64,000 nucleotides of DNA, taken from the NCBI RefSeq assembly GCF_000238775.2, contig NZ_AFEJ02000002.1, positions 620,001 through 684,000 of the forward strand. The letters are read 5' to 3'. Below are positions 1-9,060 of the stretch, one piece after another (within the stretch, counting starts at the first letter, position 1; every line of letters begins with the position of its first letter). The DNA comes from Acaryochloris sp. CCMEE 5410 (GTDB taxonomy: Bacteria; Cyanobacteriota; Cyanobacteriia; Thermosynechococcales; Thermosynechococcaceae). The notes beneath the pieces were generated by a model. The model worked only from the letters and a program-made list of their open reading frames with translations. It did not search any database and was not told the origin of the DNA. The position numbers and the translations under genes are program-made.

Positions 1-78
1 TTCTTTTAGGGTTTCTTCTCAAGTATTGCAGGGCAGACTAGTAATGAATGATCGAACAAACCAGCTTTGGGGGCAGGT

Positions 79-1032
79 ATGGCGAATTCAGAGCATTTTC
101 AGATTCTGGAGAAAGGGACAGAAGCCTGGAATCAATGGCGGCAGGATAATCCCACGGTTAGTCCAGACTTACAAGCAGCCAATCTCAGCGGGAAAGACTG
201 TTGCGAGATTAACCTCAGTGGAGCCAATCTTACCCAAGCCAACCTTAGCCGTACTTTTATTCGTTGGGCCAATCTCAGCCAAGCCCAACTGGTCGGCGCA
301 CAGCTAACAGGTACAGATTTAAGCGGTACCAACCTGGAACATGTCAATCTCAGCCAAGCCAACCTGCAAGGGGCAACCATGCGCTGGGTCGACCTCTCCT
401 TTGCTAATCTGACCCAAGCCAATCTTCAGGGAGCAACCTTGAGTGGTTCCAATCTTTGTCATTCCACCTTAGCGGAGACCGATTTCAGACGGGCTGAATT
501 CCGCTGGGCCGATTTGCGAGGGGCTGACCTATTGGAGGCTGACTTAACTTGGGCCGATCTGCGAGGGGCTGACCTGAGAACGGCTGCCCTTGAATCAACA
601 ATTGCTATTGCGGCAGATTTCACTCAAGCCATTTTTACGGGGGCTTGTCTGCAAAACTGGGACATTAGTATCGAAACTAAGCTTGATGATATTGAGTGCC
701 TCCATATTTATCTACAGGCTGACCAGCAGGATCGTCATCCATCCGAAGGAGACTTTACCCCTGATGCATTTAGAAAGCTCGTGCAACCGAAGCTAGCAAC
801 CCTCGATTTGATCTTTATGGATGGTATTGATTGGCTCGCTTTTTTGCAGGCGTTTCAATCGCTATGTACCAAATTTAATCAGGACGAGATTGAGATTCGC
901 GATATTGAAAAAAAACATGGCGGGACTTATAGCATTCGCCTGAAAGTGGATAACCATTCAGATCTGGAGAATATTGAATCGTTTATCAAACAAGCTTATG
1001 ATGAACAGCTTTTAACGGCTGGCAAGGTTTGA
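79..1032 (+). CDS. Pentapeptide-repeat protein with C-terminal alpha/beta tail
   Basis: From about residue 35 to 200 the protein is built of A(D/N)Lxx pentapeptides (for example ADLRGADLLEADLTWADLRG), which form a right-handed quadrilateral beta helix. The last roughly 110 residues are not repetitive, carry acidic and basic stretches (EIRDIEKKHGGTYSIRLKV) and look like a separate small alpha/beta domain. I place the start at the ATG at 79; a TTG at 67 in the same frame would add four residues. No signal peptide or membrane segment is visible, so it is probably cytoplasmic. Members of this family are scaffolds with varied or unknown roles, and nothing nearby assigns a function. Confidence 0.85.
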   Translation: MANSEHFQILEKGTEAWNQWRQDNPTVSPDLQAANLSGKDCCEINLSGANLTQANLSRTFIRWANLSQAQLVGAQLTGTDLSGTNLEHVNLSQANLQGATMRWVDLSFANLTQANLQGATLSGSNLCHSTLAETDFRRAEFRWADLRGADLLEADLTWADLRGADLRTAALESTIAIAADFTQAIFTGACLQNWDISIETKLDDIECLHIYLQADQQDRHPSEGDFTPDAFRKLVQPKLATLDLIFMDGIDWLAFLQAFQSLCTKFNQDEIEIRDIEKKHGGTYSIRLKVDNHSDLENIESFIKQAYDEQLLTAGKV

Positions 1033-1227
1033 CGCAGAATGTTATCAAGATTGTTGTGTAAATTAACATATTCAAGCATCTATCACGCAAAGACCATTTT
1101 TTTAGTTAAATGGGTTGCTTTTTATCCCAAGGCGAATAATGCTGATATTGATGCAAAAATCGTATTCTTCTTGGAAAAATTGCAATTCTCGGTATAAATT
1201 ATTCCGTGATTAATAGAGGGGATAACT

Positions 1228-1626
1228 ATGGGTGCATGGGGATATGGCAACTTTGAAAATGACGATGCGATGGACTGGGTAGCTGACCTAGAAGGCTACT
1301 CAGACGATGGCATGATCATTGATACGCTCAACACCATTATTGACCAAGCAGATGACTATCCCGAAGCTCCAGAATGTTCAGGCGCTGTAGTAGCAGCAGA
1401 AGCCGTTGCAGCCCTTTTAGGAGAACCCCACGAAGATTGCCCAGATGAAATTGATGCATGGGTTGAGGAGCGCACCTCCCCTTCAGCAACGTTGGTGGCT
1501 AAGGCAAGGCAAGCGGTGGAAGTGATTATGTCTAATTCTGAGCTTAAGGATTTATGGCAAGAATCCGAGGATTTTGAGGCGTGGCAATCGAGCTTGGAAG
1601 ATTTACTAACGCGATTGCCATATTGA
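1228..1626 (+). CDS. DUF4259 domain protein
   Basis: A 132-residue acidic protein beginning MGAWGYGNFENDDAMDWVAD, the hallmark opening of the DUF4259 family: glycine/aromatic start followed by the F-x-N-D-D-A-x-D-W motif. The domain spans nearly the whole protein. A good ribosome site (gagggga) lies a few bases before the ATG. No signal peptide or membrane helix is seen. The biochemical function of the family is unknown. The gene is monocistronic and ends before a hairpin shared with the convergent small gene downstream. Confidence 0.85.
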   Translation: MGAWGYGNFENDDAMDWVADLEGYSDDGMIIDTLNTIIDQADDYPEAPECSGAVVAAEAVAALLGEPHEDCPDEIDAWVEERTSPSATLVAKARQAVEVIMSNSELKDLWQESEDFEAWQSSLEDLLTRLPY

Positions 1627-1664
1627 TATAGTTACCATCTGAAACAGTAAAGACATCTGTAAAT

Positions 1665-1710
1665 GAATCAGGAGGGCACCCTCAATTACTTGTGGTTACC
1701 CTCCTGATTC
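1665..1710. terminator. Convergent hairpin, probable bidirectional terminator
   Basis: Perfect 12-bp arms (gaatcaggaggg at 1665-1676 and ccctcctgattc at 1699-1710) separated by 22 bases. It sits between two convergent genes, about 40 bases from either stop codon, which fits a shared terminator. Neither side has a long T run, so it may stop transcription only in part or act as an mRNA-end stabiliser. Confidence 0.6.
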
Positions 1711-1746
1711 GTTAATAAAAGACAGCGCTGCTGATCTTTTCTCGAC

Positions 1747-2028
1747 TTAAGGAGCGACTAGGTTAGAGTTCATTTGAATAAAAACCAAAGCCAATAAGAT
1801 TGCGAGCGCTACCAGCAACAGTGCTCTTCTTTCTTGGACAGACAGTTTCCCACAAGGTCCATCAGGTGGTGGAGTGACAGGAGTCGTTCTGCGACCCCCA
1901 GTTCGCGGAGGAACTGGGCGCACAAACGGCTGCACTTCACGAGTGAGCCGATTGGCAGATGACACTGATGGCGTTCTCCCCCGGTGGGGTGGTCGGATTC
2001 TAGAGGGACGACGGGCTGGACGACTCAT
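1747..2028 (-). CDS. Small Arg/Pro-rich tail-anchored membrane protein
   Basis: 93 residues. The first roughly 65 are strongly basic and proline-rich (MSRPARRPSRIRPPHRGRTP and a further PPRTGGRR stretch), probably disordered and cytoplasmic. Residues about 69-86 form a single hydrophobic helix (LLLVALAILLALVFI) followed by only a short tail, giving a tail-anchor-like topology. Its ATG overlaps the stop of the upstream haloperoxidase gene by four bases (ATGA), so the two are likely translationally coupled. I do not recognise a family. Membrane tethering of, or interaction with, the haloperoxidase is inference from the coupling only. Confidence 0.6.
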   Translation of the reverse strand: MSRPARRPSRIRPPHRGRTPSVSSANRLTREVQPFVRPVPPRTGGRRTTPVTPPPDGPCGKLSVQERRALLLVALAILLALVFIQMNSNLVAP

Positions 2029-3914
2029 CGGCGACCAATCCTTCTAACATCGCCATCAAAGGTAGGCACTGATAAGACAAAGGGATCGGTTGAGTAGGTT
2101 AGAGCCTGCTCTTCCAGAATCCCAATTGCAATTTCTTCACCCATTCGTAAACTGTCGTAGTAGTCAGTGAAGTAATGAACCCCTGCCATATCTCGACCAA
2201 TAGAGATGTTGGCTGCAAGCTTATTCAGCTCGCCTTCCAATGTTAGAAAATATTTAATCTCTCTATCTTCCACTAAATTTCCTGAGGGAGCATCACTTGG
2301 ACTTGATAGGTCAGGTGCCCTAAAAACAATTGGGGAATCATCGCTCTCTTGACGTTTGAAAGCCACTGTATCACCTGATACTGCTAGTACAGCACTCGTA
2401 TCAAAGAATGCCTTGAGGATCGTTACACATGCTCCTGCCACGGTTGCATGGCCTGCTCCATAAGCAGGGTGCATTGGTGAACCTTCAGGAAATGCCATTG
2501 GTAGAAAATAATTCCCTTCAAGAGCATCTAGTGTTGGTTTCAGTTCTGTGGAGAAATTAGCAATGTGTTTCTTGAGTAGCTGAGGAACAGCCGCTTTCTC
2601 TTTTTCTGAAAGACGCTCTTTCTCATCTACAGGGGGACTTACAGGGGGACTACCCAGACGGCGCACAAGCTCAATTCTTGCAGCAAGGGCTTCTGGACGA
2701 AGTCGAATATGATTGTTGAACTTTTGAAATCGGACGGCTTTTAAGGCCCGCGTTGCAACTTCAGTGACTAAGTTCAAAATATGAGGTCCACCATACAATG
2801 CAAATCCACCTGCATTGCGCTTAGTAGTGGGAGAATTTGCTGCTTCACCTACACCCGATAAATGATCGAACCCTGGATCAAAGGGTGTCTTCATTCCCAA
2901 AAGAATGATACAGGCATTGAGATAAGCTTCGTACAGCGCATCATAGTGAACGTAAGTTGCTAAATCACGGGGAGTTGAAATAAACCGTCGACCAGGACGA
3001 TCTGGTGCAATCGCATCAGTACCACCTGCTTTTATGTAGATCTCTGGATTTGTTTTAGGTAGCAAGCCTCTTTGAATTCGGACATACTCCCCCATCTCAG
3101 TCATATAATCAACACTGGGTTTAGCAACGGGGACCCTCTGGTCAATCTGGAGAACACCGTAGGTGATCTTTCCTTCTGCAACTTTTCCTCCACCCCCATT
3201 GATATCGGTATTACCTATCAATAAGAATTGAGATATATAGGGGCCAACTTCTACACCTGGAGATGAACCACGGAATACGGTTTGAGCATCAAGCTCACGA
3301 GTCTTTAGATTAACCTTTCGGGGGCGTCCCGTTTGATTTTTAACATAGCTCAATTTGTTGAGGCGATTAATCGAACTTTCAATATCACCATTGGCTTTAT
3401 CTTTTTCGAAATTATTGAAAGGTTGATCGCGAAGAATGGCCAATTCATATACTTCTGCCATTTCTAGGACCAGCTCTGGATTAGGTTTCCCACTGGCATC
3501 CAGCAATGGTGGGGCTGGGGGCATCGTTACAGCCTGAGCATCTGGGCCTTCTAGCTCAAAAACAACGCCAGCCGTAGGAGCTTCCCATTGTCGGAAATCT
3601 TCTGGCTCGCAAATCTCCTCAACTTTGCCTGATTCTTCATTTAGTGCAAACTTAGCACCATGTCGAACAGGCGAAGTGAAAGCATCGATAAAGCCATCAT
3701 CAATAGCACGGCGGAATTCGACAAAATCTTGAGAATCTTCTAGGAGTCCGGTTTTTCGGTTATGGGGGAGTCCTTTAGTAAAGGACATGAAATATTTAGC
3801 ACCAGCGTATCGTTCTTCATCGCCGTTGGCCTTATGGTCAGGATGATTTCGACTTCTAGCTAGCTCTGCGGCTTCAACTCGAACTGCATAGGAATCTTGT
3901 CGACGATCTGTCAT
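2025..3914 (-). CDS. Vanadium-dependent haloperoxidase
   Basis: A 629-residue enzyme of the vanadate-dependent haloperoxidase/PAP2 superfamily, which oxidises halide with hydrogen peroxide to make halogenating species. Vanadate-pocket motifs are visible: Lys398 with Arg404/Arg406 (QKFNNHIRLRPEA), the block SPMHPAYGAGHA with His482 and His489, and SIGRDMAGVHYFTD with Arg574 and His580. The R-to-H spacing of six matches known enzymes, and the seven-residue H482-to-H489 spacing resembles red-algal bromoperoxidases as I recall them. The Ser of the usual S-G-H triad is Ala487 here. Length and layout resemble algal and cyanobacterial bromoperoxidases rather than fungal chloroperoxidases. No signal peptide is evident. 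It is first in a two-gene unit with the small membrane protein. Bromide versus chloride preference cannot be read from sequence. Confidence 0.9.
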   Translation of the reverse strand: MTDRRQDSYAVRVEAAELARSRNHPDHKANGDEERYAGAKYFMSFTKGLPHNRKTGLLEDSQDFVEFRRAIDDGFIDAFTSPVRHGAKFALNEESGKVEEICEPEDFRQWEAPTAGVVFELEGPDAQAVTMPPAPPLLDASGKPNPELVLEMAEVYELAILRDQPFNNFEKDKANGDIESSINRLNKLSYVKNQTGRPRKVNLKTRELDAQTVFRGSSPGVEVGPYISQFLLIGNTDINGGGGKVAEGKITYGVLQIDQRVPVAKPSVDYMTEMGEYVRIQRGLLPKTNPEIYIKAGGTDAIAPDRPGRRFISTPRDLATYVHYDALYEAYLNACIILLGMKTPFDPGFDHLSGVGEAANSPTTKRNAGGFALYGGPHILNLVTEVATRALKAVRFQKFNNHIRLRPEALAARIELVRRLGSPPVSPPVDEKERLSEKEKAAVPQLLKKHIANFSTELKPTLDALEGNYFLPMAFPEGSPMHPAYGAGHATVAGACVTILKAFFDTSAVLAVSGDTVAFKRQESDDSPIVFRAPDLSSPSDAPSGNLVEDREIKYFLTLEGELNKLAANISIGRDMAGVHYFTDYYDSLRMGEEIAIGILEEQALTYSTDPFVLSVPTFDGDVRRIGRR

Positions 3915-4462
3915 AGAAATCTTCCTTTAGTGTGTGTAGAGTAGTCAGTTATATACTTCTGGATAAGCTGTCAGGGACAAGCAAAAAAATTATGCGATAT
4001 TTGTAAAACATCACATTTGAGAAAGTGGTTTTAGAGTTTGCCCTTACTGATAAGCACTAGAGAGTAAATATCATTGGCTAACCCTATTGATGTGATATTC
4101 AGCTGTTCGGTAGCTCTTATGCCTAACTGCTTTATCGAAGAATTAAGAGAGATGGAAGCATCGCCGAATTGTGGGTTCTCTACAGTGTTGAGATTATCTT
4201 CACAATAGCGAGTGAGATAGTGTTGTTCTTATTGTTAAGTTCCAATTTCTATCATGTCTGCGAAAAAATGTTTAGCATTTGATTATGGTTAGGTAAAAGC
4301 CAAAAACTTATATCTTTAGTGTATATATTGCATGACCGTTTATTCATTGTTTTGTTTCTGCATCGTTAAACAAAAATAAGCACTGAAGGTGTTGGCAAAA
4401 AATTGCTTGCATAATGACAGCTAGGCAGATTACGGCCTGAGCTATATTCTGGGAGCGAATTT
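3915..4462. other. Intergenic region between divergent haloperoxidase and NACHT genes
   Basis: About 550 AT-rich bases between the minus-strand haloperoxidase gene and the plus-strand NACHT/WD40 gene. It must carry both promoters. I see no convincing ORF, RNA gene or strong hairpin, and no promoter I would name with confidence. Confidence 0.5.
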
Positions 4463-4821
4463 GTGCCAATCGAAATAGGTCCCCTTGTTGGAGCAATCGA
4501 AATAGGTCCCCTTGTTGGAGCAATTGCAAAAATTGCCGCACCTGTTGCAGCTAATAAACTGCAACGGAATGAGGTCGTGATTAAGCTGCTCACGCAATTT
4601 GACCTGGTTCCTGAACACCCGCCTGCTGACTTTAGTGGTGCATATGCCTATGCTCTGGTGGAATATGGTGTGGGCAAACCTCCGTTAATGTTGGAGTTAT
4701 TGCGGCAGGATGAAATTTGCCGGATCTTCAGGGAGTCATTTGAGCACAATAATCCCAATATTTTGCTAGCTGAAGGGGAGCGATATGTTCATGATTTTGC
4801 TTTAGGGGATGAGATTAGGGC
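4463..4821 (+). pseudogene. NACHT/WD40 NLR-like gene, 5' fragment (interrupted by ISAs1 element)
   Basis: First piece of an ancestral gene whose other pieces are at 5987-7510 and 9061-10675. It starts at a GTG with a clean ribosome site (gggag, seven bases upstream) and encodes about 120 residues: a duplicated nonapeptide (IEIGPLVGA twice), then a small helical domain (IAKIAAPVAANKLQRNEVV and on) of the kind often placed in front of NACHT ATPases as an adaptor or effector-associated module. Its reading frame runs a few codons into the insertion before stopping at 4846. Deleting the element plus one target copy joins it in frame to the next piece (GDEIR then AEEIDYPLEF). The present product would be a truncated orphan. 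Confidence 0.75.
4467..4520 (+). repeat. 27-bp perfect tandem duplication at the NACHT gene start
   Basis: Two adjacent copies of a 27-base unit (4467-4493 and 4494-4520, beginning caatcgaaataggtcccc), in frame, giving the nine residues IEIGPLVGA twice immediately after the start codon. Confidence 0.9.
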
Positions 4822-5986
4822 CAGGGTTGTTTTACGTTCCTCCTAGAAAAAATAGGATGGTTCTACTGACCAACAGTAGAGAGACCGATGAGCCATCTAA
4901 TCGATACTTTGAAGCAAGTCCCGGATTTCCGCAGTGCCCATGGCCGTATTCATCCGTTATGGCTGCTGTTGCTATTGATGGTGATGGGCATGCTTGCTGG
5001 ATATCAAGGGTACCGTCCGTTAGAAACCTTTGTGAGCGATTATCGCCAGCCTTTAAGTGAGCTATTGGGGCTTGAGAGCCTCGAAGTTCCGTCTCACTGT
5101 ACCTTTCGTCGAGTGATGAAGGGGCTTGACTTCCAAGCGTTGAGCCACCAATTTGAAGCATGGATGCTCTCGAAAGCCCAGACTCACTCTCCCGATAATT
5201 ATGCAGCCTCCATTGATGGCAAACGGATTCGTCAGGGGCTGACAGATGCCAAGGGGAAGCAGCGTTTTGTGGGCTTGGTGAGTTTATTTGCGGTGGAAGC
5301 AGGCATCACCCTCAAGCTCGAAGCCCTCACTCAGGAGGATAATAGCGAAATCAAAGTCGTCCAGGCTTTGTTGGAAACCCTTCAACTCGATGGCTTGCTG
5401 ATTACCATGGATGCCTTACACGCCCAAAAAACACTTGAGAAGATTGTGGCCTCGGGTAACGACTATCTTGTGGCGGTCAAATCCAATCAGGGAAGACTTT
5501 ACGACCACCTCCAGACTTACTTTGAGTGTCTTAAACCCATGGCTGAGCACATCCACTCCGCCCAAAGTAGAGGACGAGATGAACATCGGTGTATACAGGT
5601 TTATGAGCCTGTCGGCATAGCCCTACAAGAATGGGAGGCAATTCGCTCTGTGCTTTGTGTCCAACGATGGGGCACTCGCAAAGGAAAGGAGTATCACAAT
5701 ACCGCCTATTACATCAGTTCAGCTGCCACCTCACCCCATCATTGGCAATCTCTGGTCCGAGAACATTGGGGCATTGAAAATCGGTTGCATTGGCCGAAGG
5801 ATGTTGTTTTTGGCGAAGATGATTATCGACTCGAAGATGAACAAGCACTGCTCAATTGGTCAGTGCTTAGAACTATTGGGATTAATATCCTGCGGCTAAA
5901 CGACTATCAATCCCTCAAAACCGCGATGACTAAGCTTGCTAATCGGGTCGATATTATTTTTTCGCTGCTAACTTAAAACAGCCCTG
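4822..5986. mobile_element. ISAs1-family insertion sequence, complete with target duplication
   Basis: A 1165-bp element. The ends are inverted repeats: left cagggttgttttacgtt, and right (reverse complement) cagggctgttttaagtt, 15 of 17 identical. It is flanked by a perfect 10-bp direct repeat, agattagggc, at 4812-4821 and 5987-5996, the size expected for ISAs1-type transposition. It contains one intact transposase gene. Perfect target copies and an intact transposase suggest recent insertion. Confidence 0.9.
4888..5976 (+). CDS. ISAs1-family DDE transposase
   Basis: 362 residues, the usual length. The N-terminal transposase-associated region has the KQVPDFRSAHGRIHPLW motif (family form: FxxIPDxR...HPL) and a hydrophobic stretch. 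The catalytic domain follows with the expected acidic residues in ASIDGKRI, LITMDALHA and the C-terminal HWGIENRLHW block. The frame is intact from ATG to stop and lies wholly inside the element bounded by inverted repeats, so it is probably active. It interrupts the NACHT/WD40 gene in the same orientation. Confidence 0.9.
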   Translation: MSHLIDTLKQVPDFRSAHGRIHPLWLLLLLMVMGMLAGYQGYRPLETFVSDYRQPLSELLGLESLEVPSHCTFRRVMKGLDFQALSHQFEAWMLSKAQTHSPDNYAASIDGKRIRQGLTDAKGKQRFVGLVSLFAVEAGITLKLEALTQEDNSEIKVVQALLETLQLDGLLITMDALHAQKTLEKIVASGNDYLVAVKSNQGRLYDHLQTYFECLKPMAEHIHSAQSRGRDEHRCIQVYEPVGIALQEWEAIRSVLCVQRWGTRKGKEYHNTAYYISSAATSPHHWQSLVREHWGIENRLHWPKDVVFGEDDYRLEDEQALLNWSVLRTIGINILRLNDYQSLKTAMTKLANRVDIIFSLLT

Positions 5987-7510
5987 AGATTAGGGCTGAG
6001 GAAATTGACTATCCGCTTGAATTTGCCCGTTTCAGTGCCATTTTTTTTGAAGTGGCAAATCGGACGAGAAAGCCTGCAGAGGTCAGACGAGATCAGAATA
6101 TTGCCAGTCTTCGAGATGGCTTAGATCGGGTACAAGAAAGACTTAATCGGCTACCTACTGTGGAAGCGATGCGGGCAGAGATGGCTCGCTTGGTTTCTCA
6201 AGATGGACTTATGCTGACGGGCAGTGACTCATCCCCCCAAGAGAGTTGTCGAGCCTATGGGTTGGCTCAGCAAATGCGGGGGTGGTTTGAGACGTTGGAC
6301 TATGAGTTTGAGTCTTATGAGGCTTGGGAAACAGACTATTTTGAGTGGATTATTACCTATCGAGTGAGTCGGCGGCGATTTAATCGGGTGCTGGTGAGGG
6401 GGGTAGATGGCGAAGGGGGGGTTGCAGATGTTGAGGCTCTAGCGCAATCGGTTAAAGGCCAACGTACTGATGAAGGATGGCTGGTCAGTAGTCGTCGAAT
6501 GAGCGAGGCAGCCAGGGAAGAGGTGGCGCAAACTGAGAATGAGCATTTGGAGTGCTACACCTTTGATGAATTGCTGGATCAGGATGCGGATTTTAGTGGC
6601 TATTTGACTTGGTTGGAGTCGGAGATTCAGCGTCGGCAGATTGATGAGCAATATGTGCCCCTGGCCTGTACAAAGGAGGAATTTAGTCCTCAAACCCAAC
6701 AACGAATTGCGTTAAGTCGATATGGCGAAGCGAATGGTTGGATTGATGGCTATGTGGATGTGTGGCTGGATGACCCTGCCAAGGAACATATTTCTGTATT
6801 GGGAGAGTTTGGGACGGGAAAGACTTGGTTTACGCTGCACTATGCCTGGAAGGCTTTACAAGACTATCGCGAAGCACAGCAACGAGGAACTGAGCGACCG
6901 CGATTACCTTTAGTGATTCCGCTGCGAGATTATGCCAAAGCGGTAAGCGTGGAGTCGCTGTTTTCAGAGTTTTTCTTTCGCAAGCATGAGATTCCGATTC
7001 CGGGCTATTCAGCTTTTGAACAGTTGAATCGAATGGGGAAGCTGCTGCTGATCTTTGATGGCTTTGATGAGATGGCAGCGCGGGTCGATCGGCAACAGAT
7101 GATAAACAATTTTTGGGAGCTGGCCAAGGTGGTGGTGCCAGGATCAAAAGCTATTCTGACCTGTCGGACGGAGCATTTTCCTGAAGCTAAGGAAGGGCGA
7201 GATTTATTGAATGCCGAGCTAAAGGCTTCGACAGCGGCTTTGACAGGGGAACCGCCTCAATTTGAAGTCCTGGAACTGGAAAAGTTTAATGAGGAGCAAA
7301 TTCGGCAAGTGCTGTCCTTTCGGGCAGATGAGGAATCCGTGCAGCAAATTATGGGCTATCCCCAGCTTTTGGATTTGGCTCGTCGCCCAGTGATGACGGA
7401 GCTAATTTTGGATGCGTTGCCGGAGATTACTGCGGGCAAGCCAATTGATTTAGTGCGGGTGTATCTGTATGCCGTGCGGCGGAAGATGGAGCGGGATATT
7501 AAGGCAGAGC
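5987..7510 (+). pseudogene. NACHT/WD40 NLR-like gene, central NACHT fragment
   Basis: Middle piece of the interrupted gene, between the ISAs1 and IS66 insertions. An ORF can be read from GTG 6052 to a stop inside the IS66 element at 7578. Domains in order: a linker and short coiled coil (RDGLDRVQERLNRLP); a region resembling an Mrr-type restriction-endonuclease fold (TDYFEWIITYRVSRRRFNRV ... DEGWLVSSRRMSEAA ... CYTFDELLD) in which the usual E/QxK catalytic strand is not obvious; then a NACHT P-loop ATPase with Walker A GEFGTGKT (about residues 389-396 of the restored protein) and Walker B LLLIFDGFDEM (Asp474), followed by winged-helix-like sequence. NACHT proteins act as STAND ATPase sensors, several of them in bacterial antiphage defence. 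The nuclease assignment is inference. Confidence 0.8.
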
Positions 7511-9060
7511 GTTACTGCCCAGGCTTAAATCATTGTGTTGAGAATGAAGGTATAACTCTATCTGAGACTATGTTTTAAGCACACCAGCAGTCAATCCGTA
7601 CTCATTCGTTGAACAAGAAAGTCTCTGACCAGAAAATTAGTGAATCTGATATTCGAGCAATCTACCATCAAGGAGAGGATGCAGTTGTTGAGCTGGTCAC
7701 CCTTCTTATTAAACGGATAGAGCGACTAGAAGAGCATCTTGGCAAAGATAGTCGGAACAGTAGTAAACCACCCTCAAGCGATGGCTTTGGGAAGCGGACC
7801 AAAAGTCTACGGGGTAAGAGTAAGCGTAAAAGTGGGGGTCAAAAAGGCCATCCCGGTAGTACCTTGGAATGGCGTGAAACCGTCGATGCCGTAGTGTTAC
7901 ATCCAGTCACTCAATGTCAAGGCTGTGGTGCCTCGTTAACAGAGGTCGCCGTCCTTGAGTATGAACTGCGCCAGGTTCATGAGCTGCCCTCCTTGTCATT
8001 ACAGGTCATCGAGCATCAAGCAGAAGTCAAATATTGTGAGCACTGTCAAACCTTGAACCGGGGTAAATTCCCCAGCGATGTCACCAATGTGGTTCAGTAT
8101 GGCAGTAATCTCAAAGGCTTGATGGTGTATTTGATGGAGGCTCAACTGTTGCCGTTTGAGCGCACCCGTGAACTGCTTAAAGACCTCTTGGGTTGTCAGG
8201 TTTCTGAAGGAACCCTGTGCAACACCCGTACAACCTGTGCCCAGCAATTAGAACCGATTGAAGCCCAGATCAAAGACGCTATTGAGCAAGCAGCTGTGGG
8301 ACATTTTGACGAGACGGGGTTGCGAGTCAACAGCAAGTTGTGGTGGCTGCATGTCGCTTGTACGAGTGGATTAACCTACTACTTTGTCCATGCCAAACGC
8401 GGCACAGCAGCGATGGACGAAATGGATATTCTGCCAAACTTTACGGGCACGAGTATTCATGATGGTTGGAAGAGCTATGCCCGCTATGGTTGTACGCATA
8501 GCTTATGCAATGCCCATCATTTGCGCGAACTCCGATTTATTGTTGAACGCTACAAACAACCTTGGGCTGAGGAGATGATCTCACTGCTGCTAGATATCAA
8601 AGCTGAGGTAGAGCGGGCAAAAGCTGAACACTTAAGCGTTCTCGATGCGAGACAAGTCGAGGCGTTTGAGCAGCGGTATCGCCAAGTGTTAGCCGATGGA
8701 TTCAAGCATAATCCAATGCCAACCGTCGATGAAAATGCACCCAAGAAACGAGGCAAGCAGAAGCAGAGTACACCCAAAAACTTGCTCGACCGACTTCGAA
8801 AGCACCAAGCTGCTGTCTTGGCGTTTATGTATGATTTCAGGTGCCTTTTGATAACAATCAGGCTGAGCGCGATATCCGCATGATGAAGTTGAAGCAGAAG
8901 ATATCGGGATGTTTTCGCTCCTTGGCAGGTGCCCAGCAGTTCTGCCGCATTCGCGGTTATATTTCAACTTTGAGAAAGCAAGATATCCCTGTACTGGATG
9001 CACTCAAAAGTATTTTTGCTGACAATCCTGTTAGACCAGTGCTTCAGCCTGGGCAGTAAC
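7511..9060. mobile_element. IS66-family insertion sequence with 8-bp target duplication
   Basis: A 1550-bp element. Inverted-repeat ends are gttactgcccaggcttaa on the left and gttactgcccaggctgaa (reverse complement) on the right. It is flanked by a perfect 8-bp direct repeat, ggcagagc, at 7503-7510 and 9061-9068, matching IS66 behaviour. It carries only a transposase-type ORF, without the tnpA/tnpB accessory genes of the larger IS66 elements. Confidence 0.9.
7609..9059 (+). pseudogene. IS66-family transposase, frameshifted near its C-terminus
   Basis: An N-terminal leucine-rich helix and the conserved DSRNSSKPPSSDG segment are followed by a zinc-binding module (CQGCGASL ... CEHCQTL) and the DDE domain (HFDETGLRV, SIHDGWKSY). 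The first frame runs 7609-8883. The conserved end [19 protein letters not shown], with the catalytic Glu, is in the -1 frame (8841-9059). One missing base around 8837-8842 (ttcaggtgcc) explains this. Programmed -1 shifting is not typical of IS66 and I see no slippery heptamer, so the transposase is probably dead unless this is a sequencing error. Confidence 0.8.

Noticed and set aside
26-307. Alternative frame at the left edge
   Set aside because: A shadow of the pentapeptide-repeat gene; no coding features of its own.
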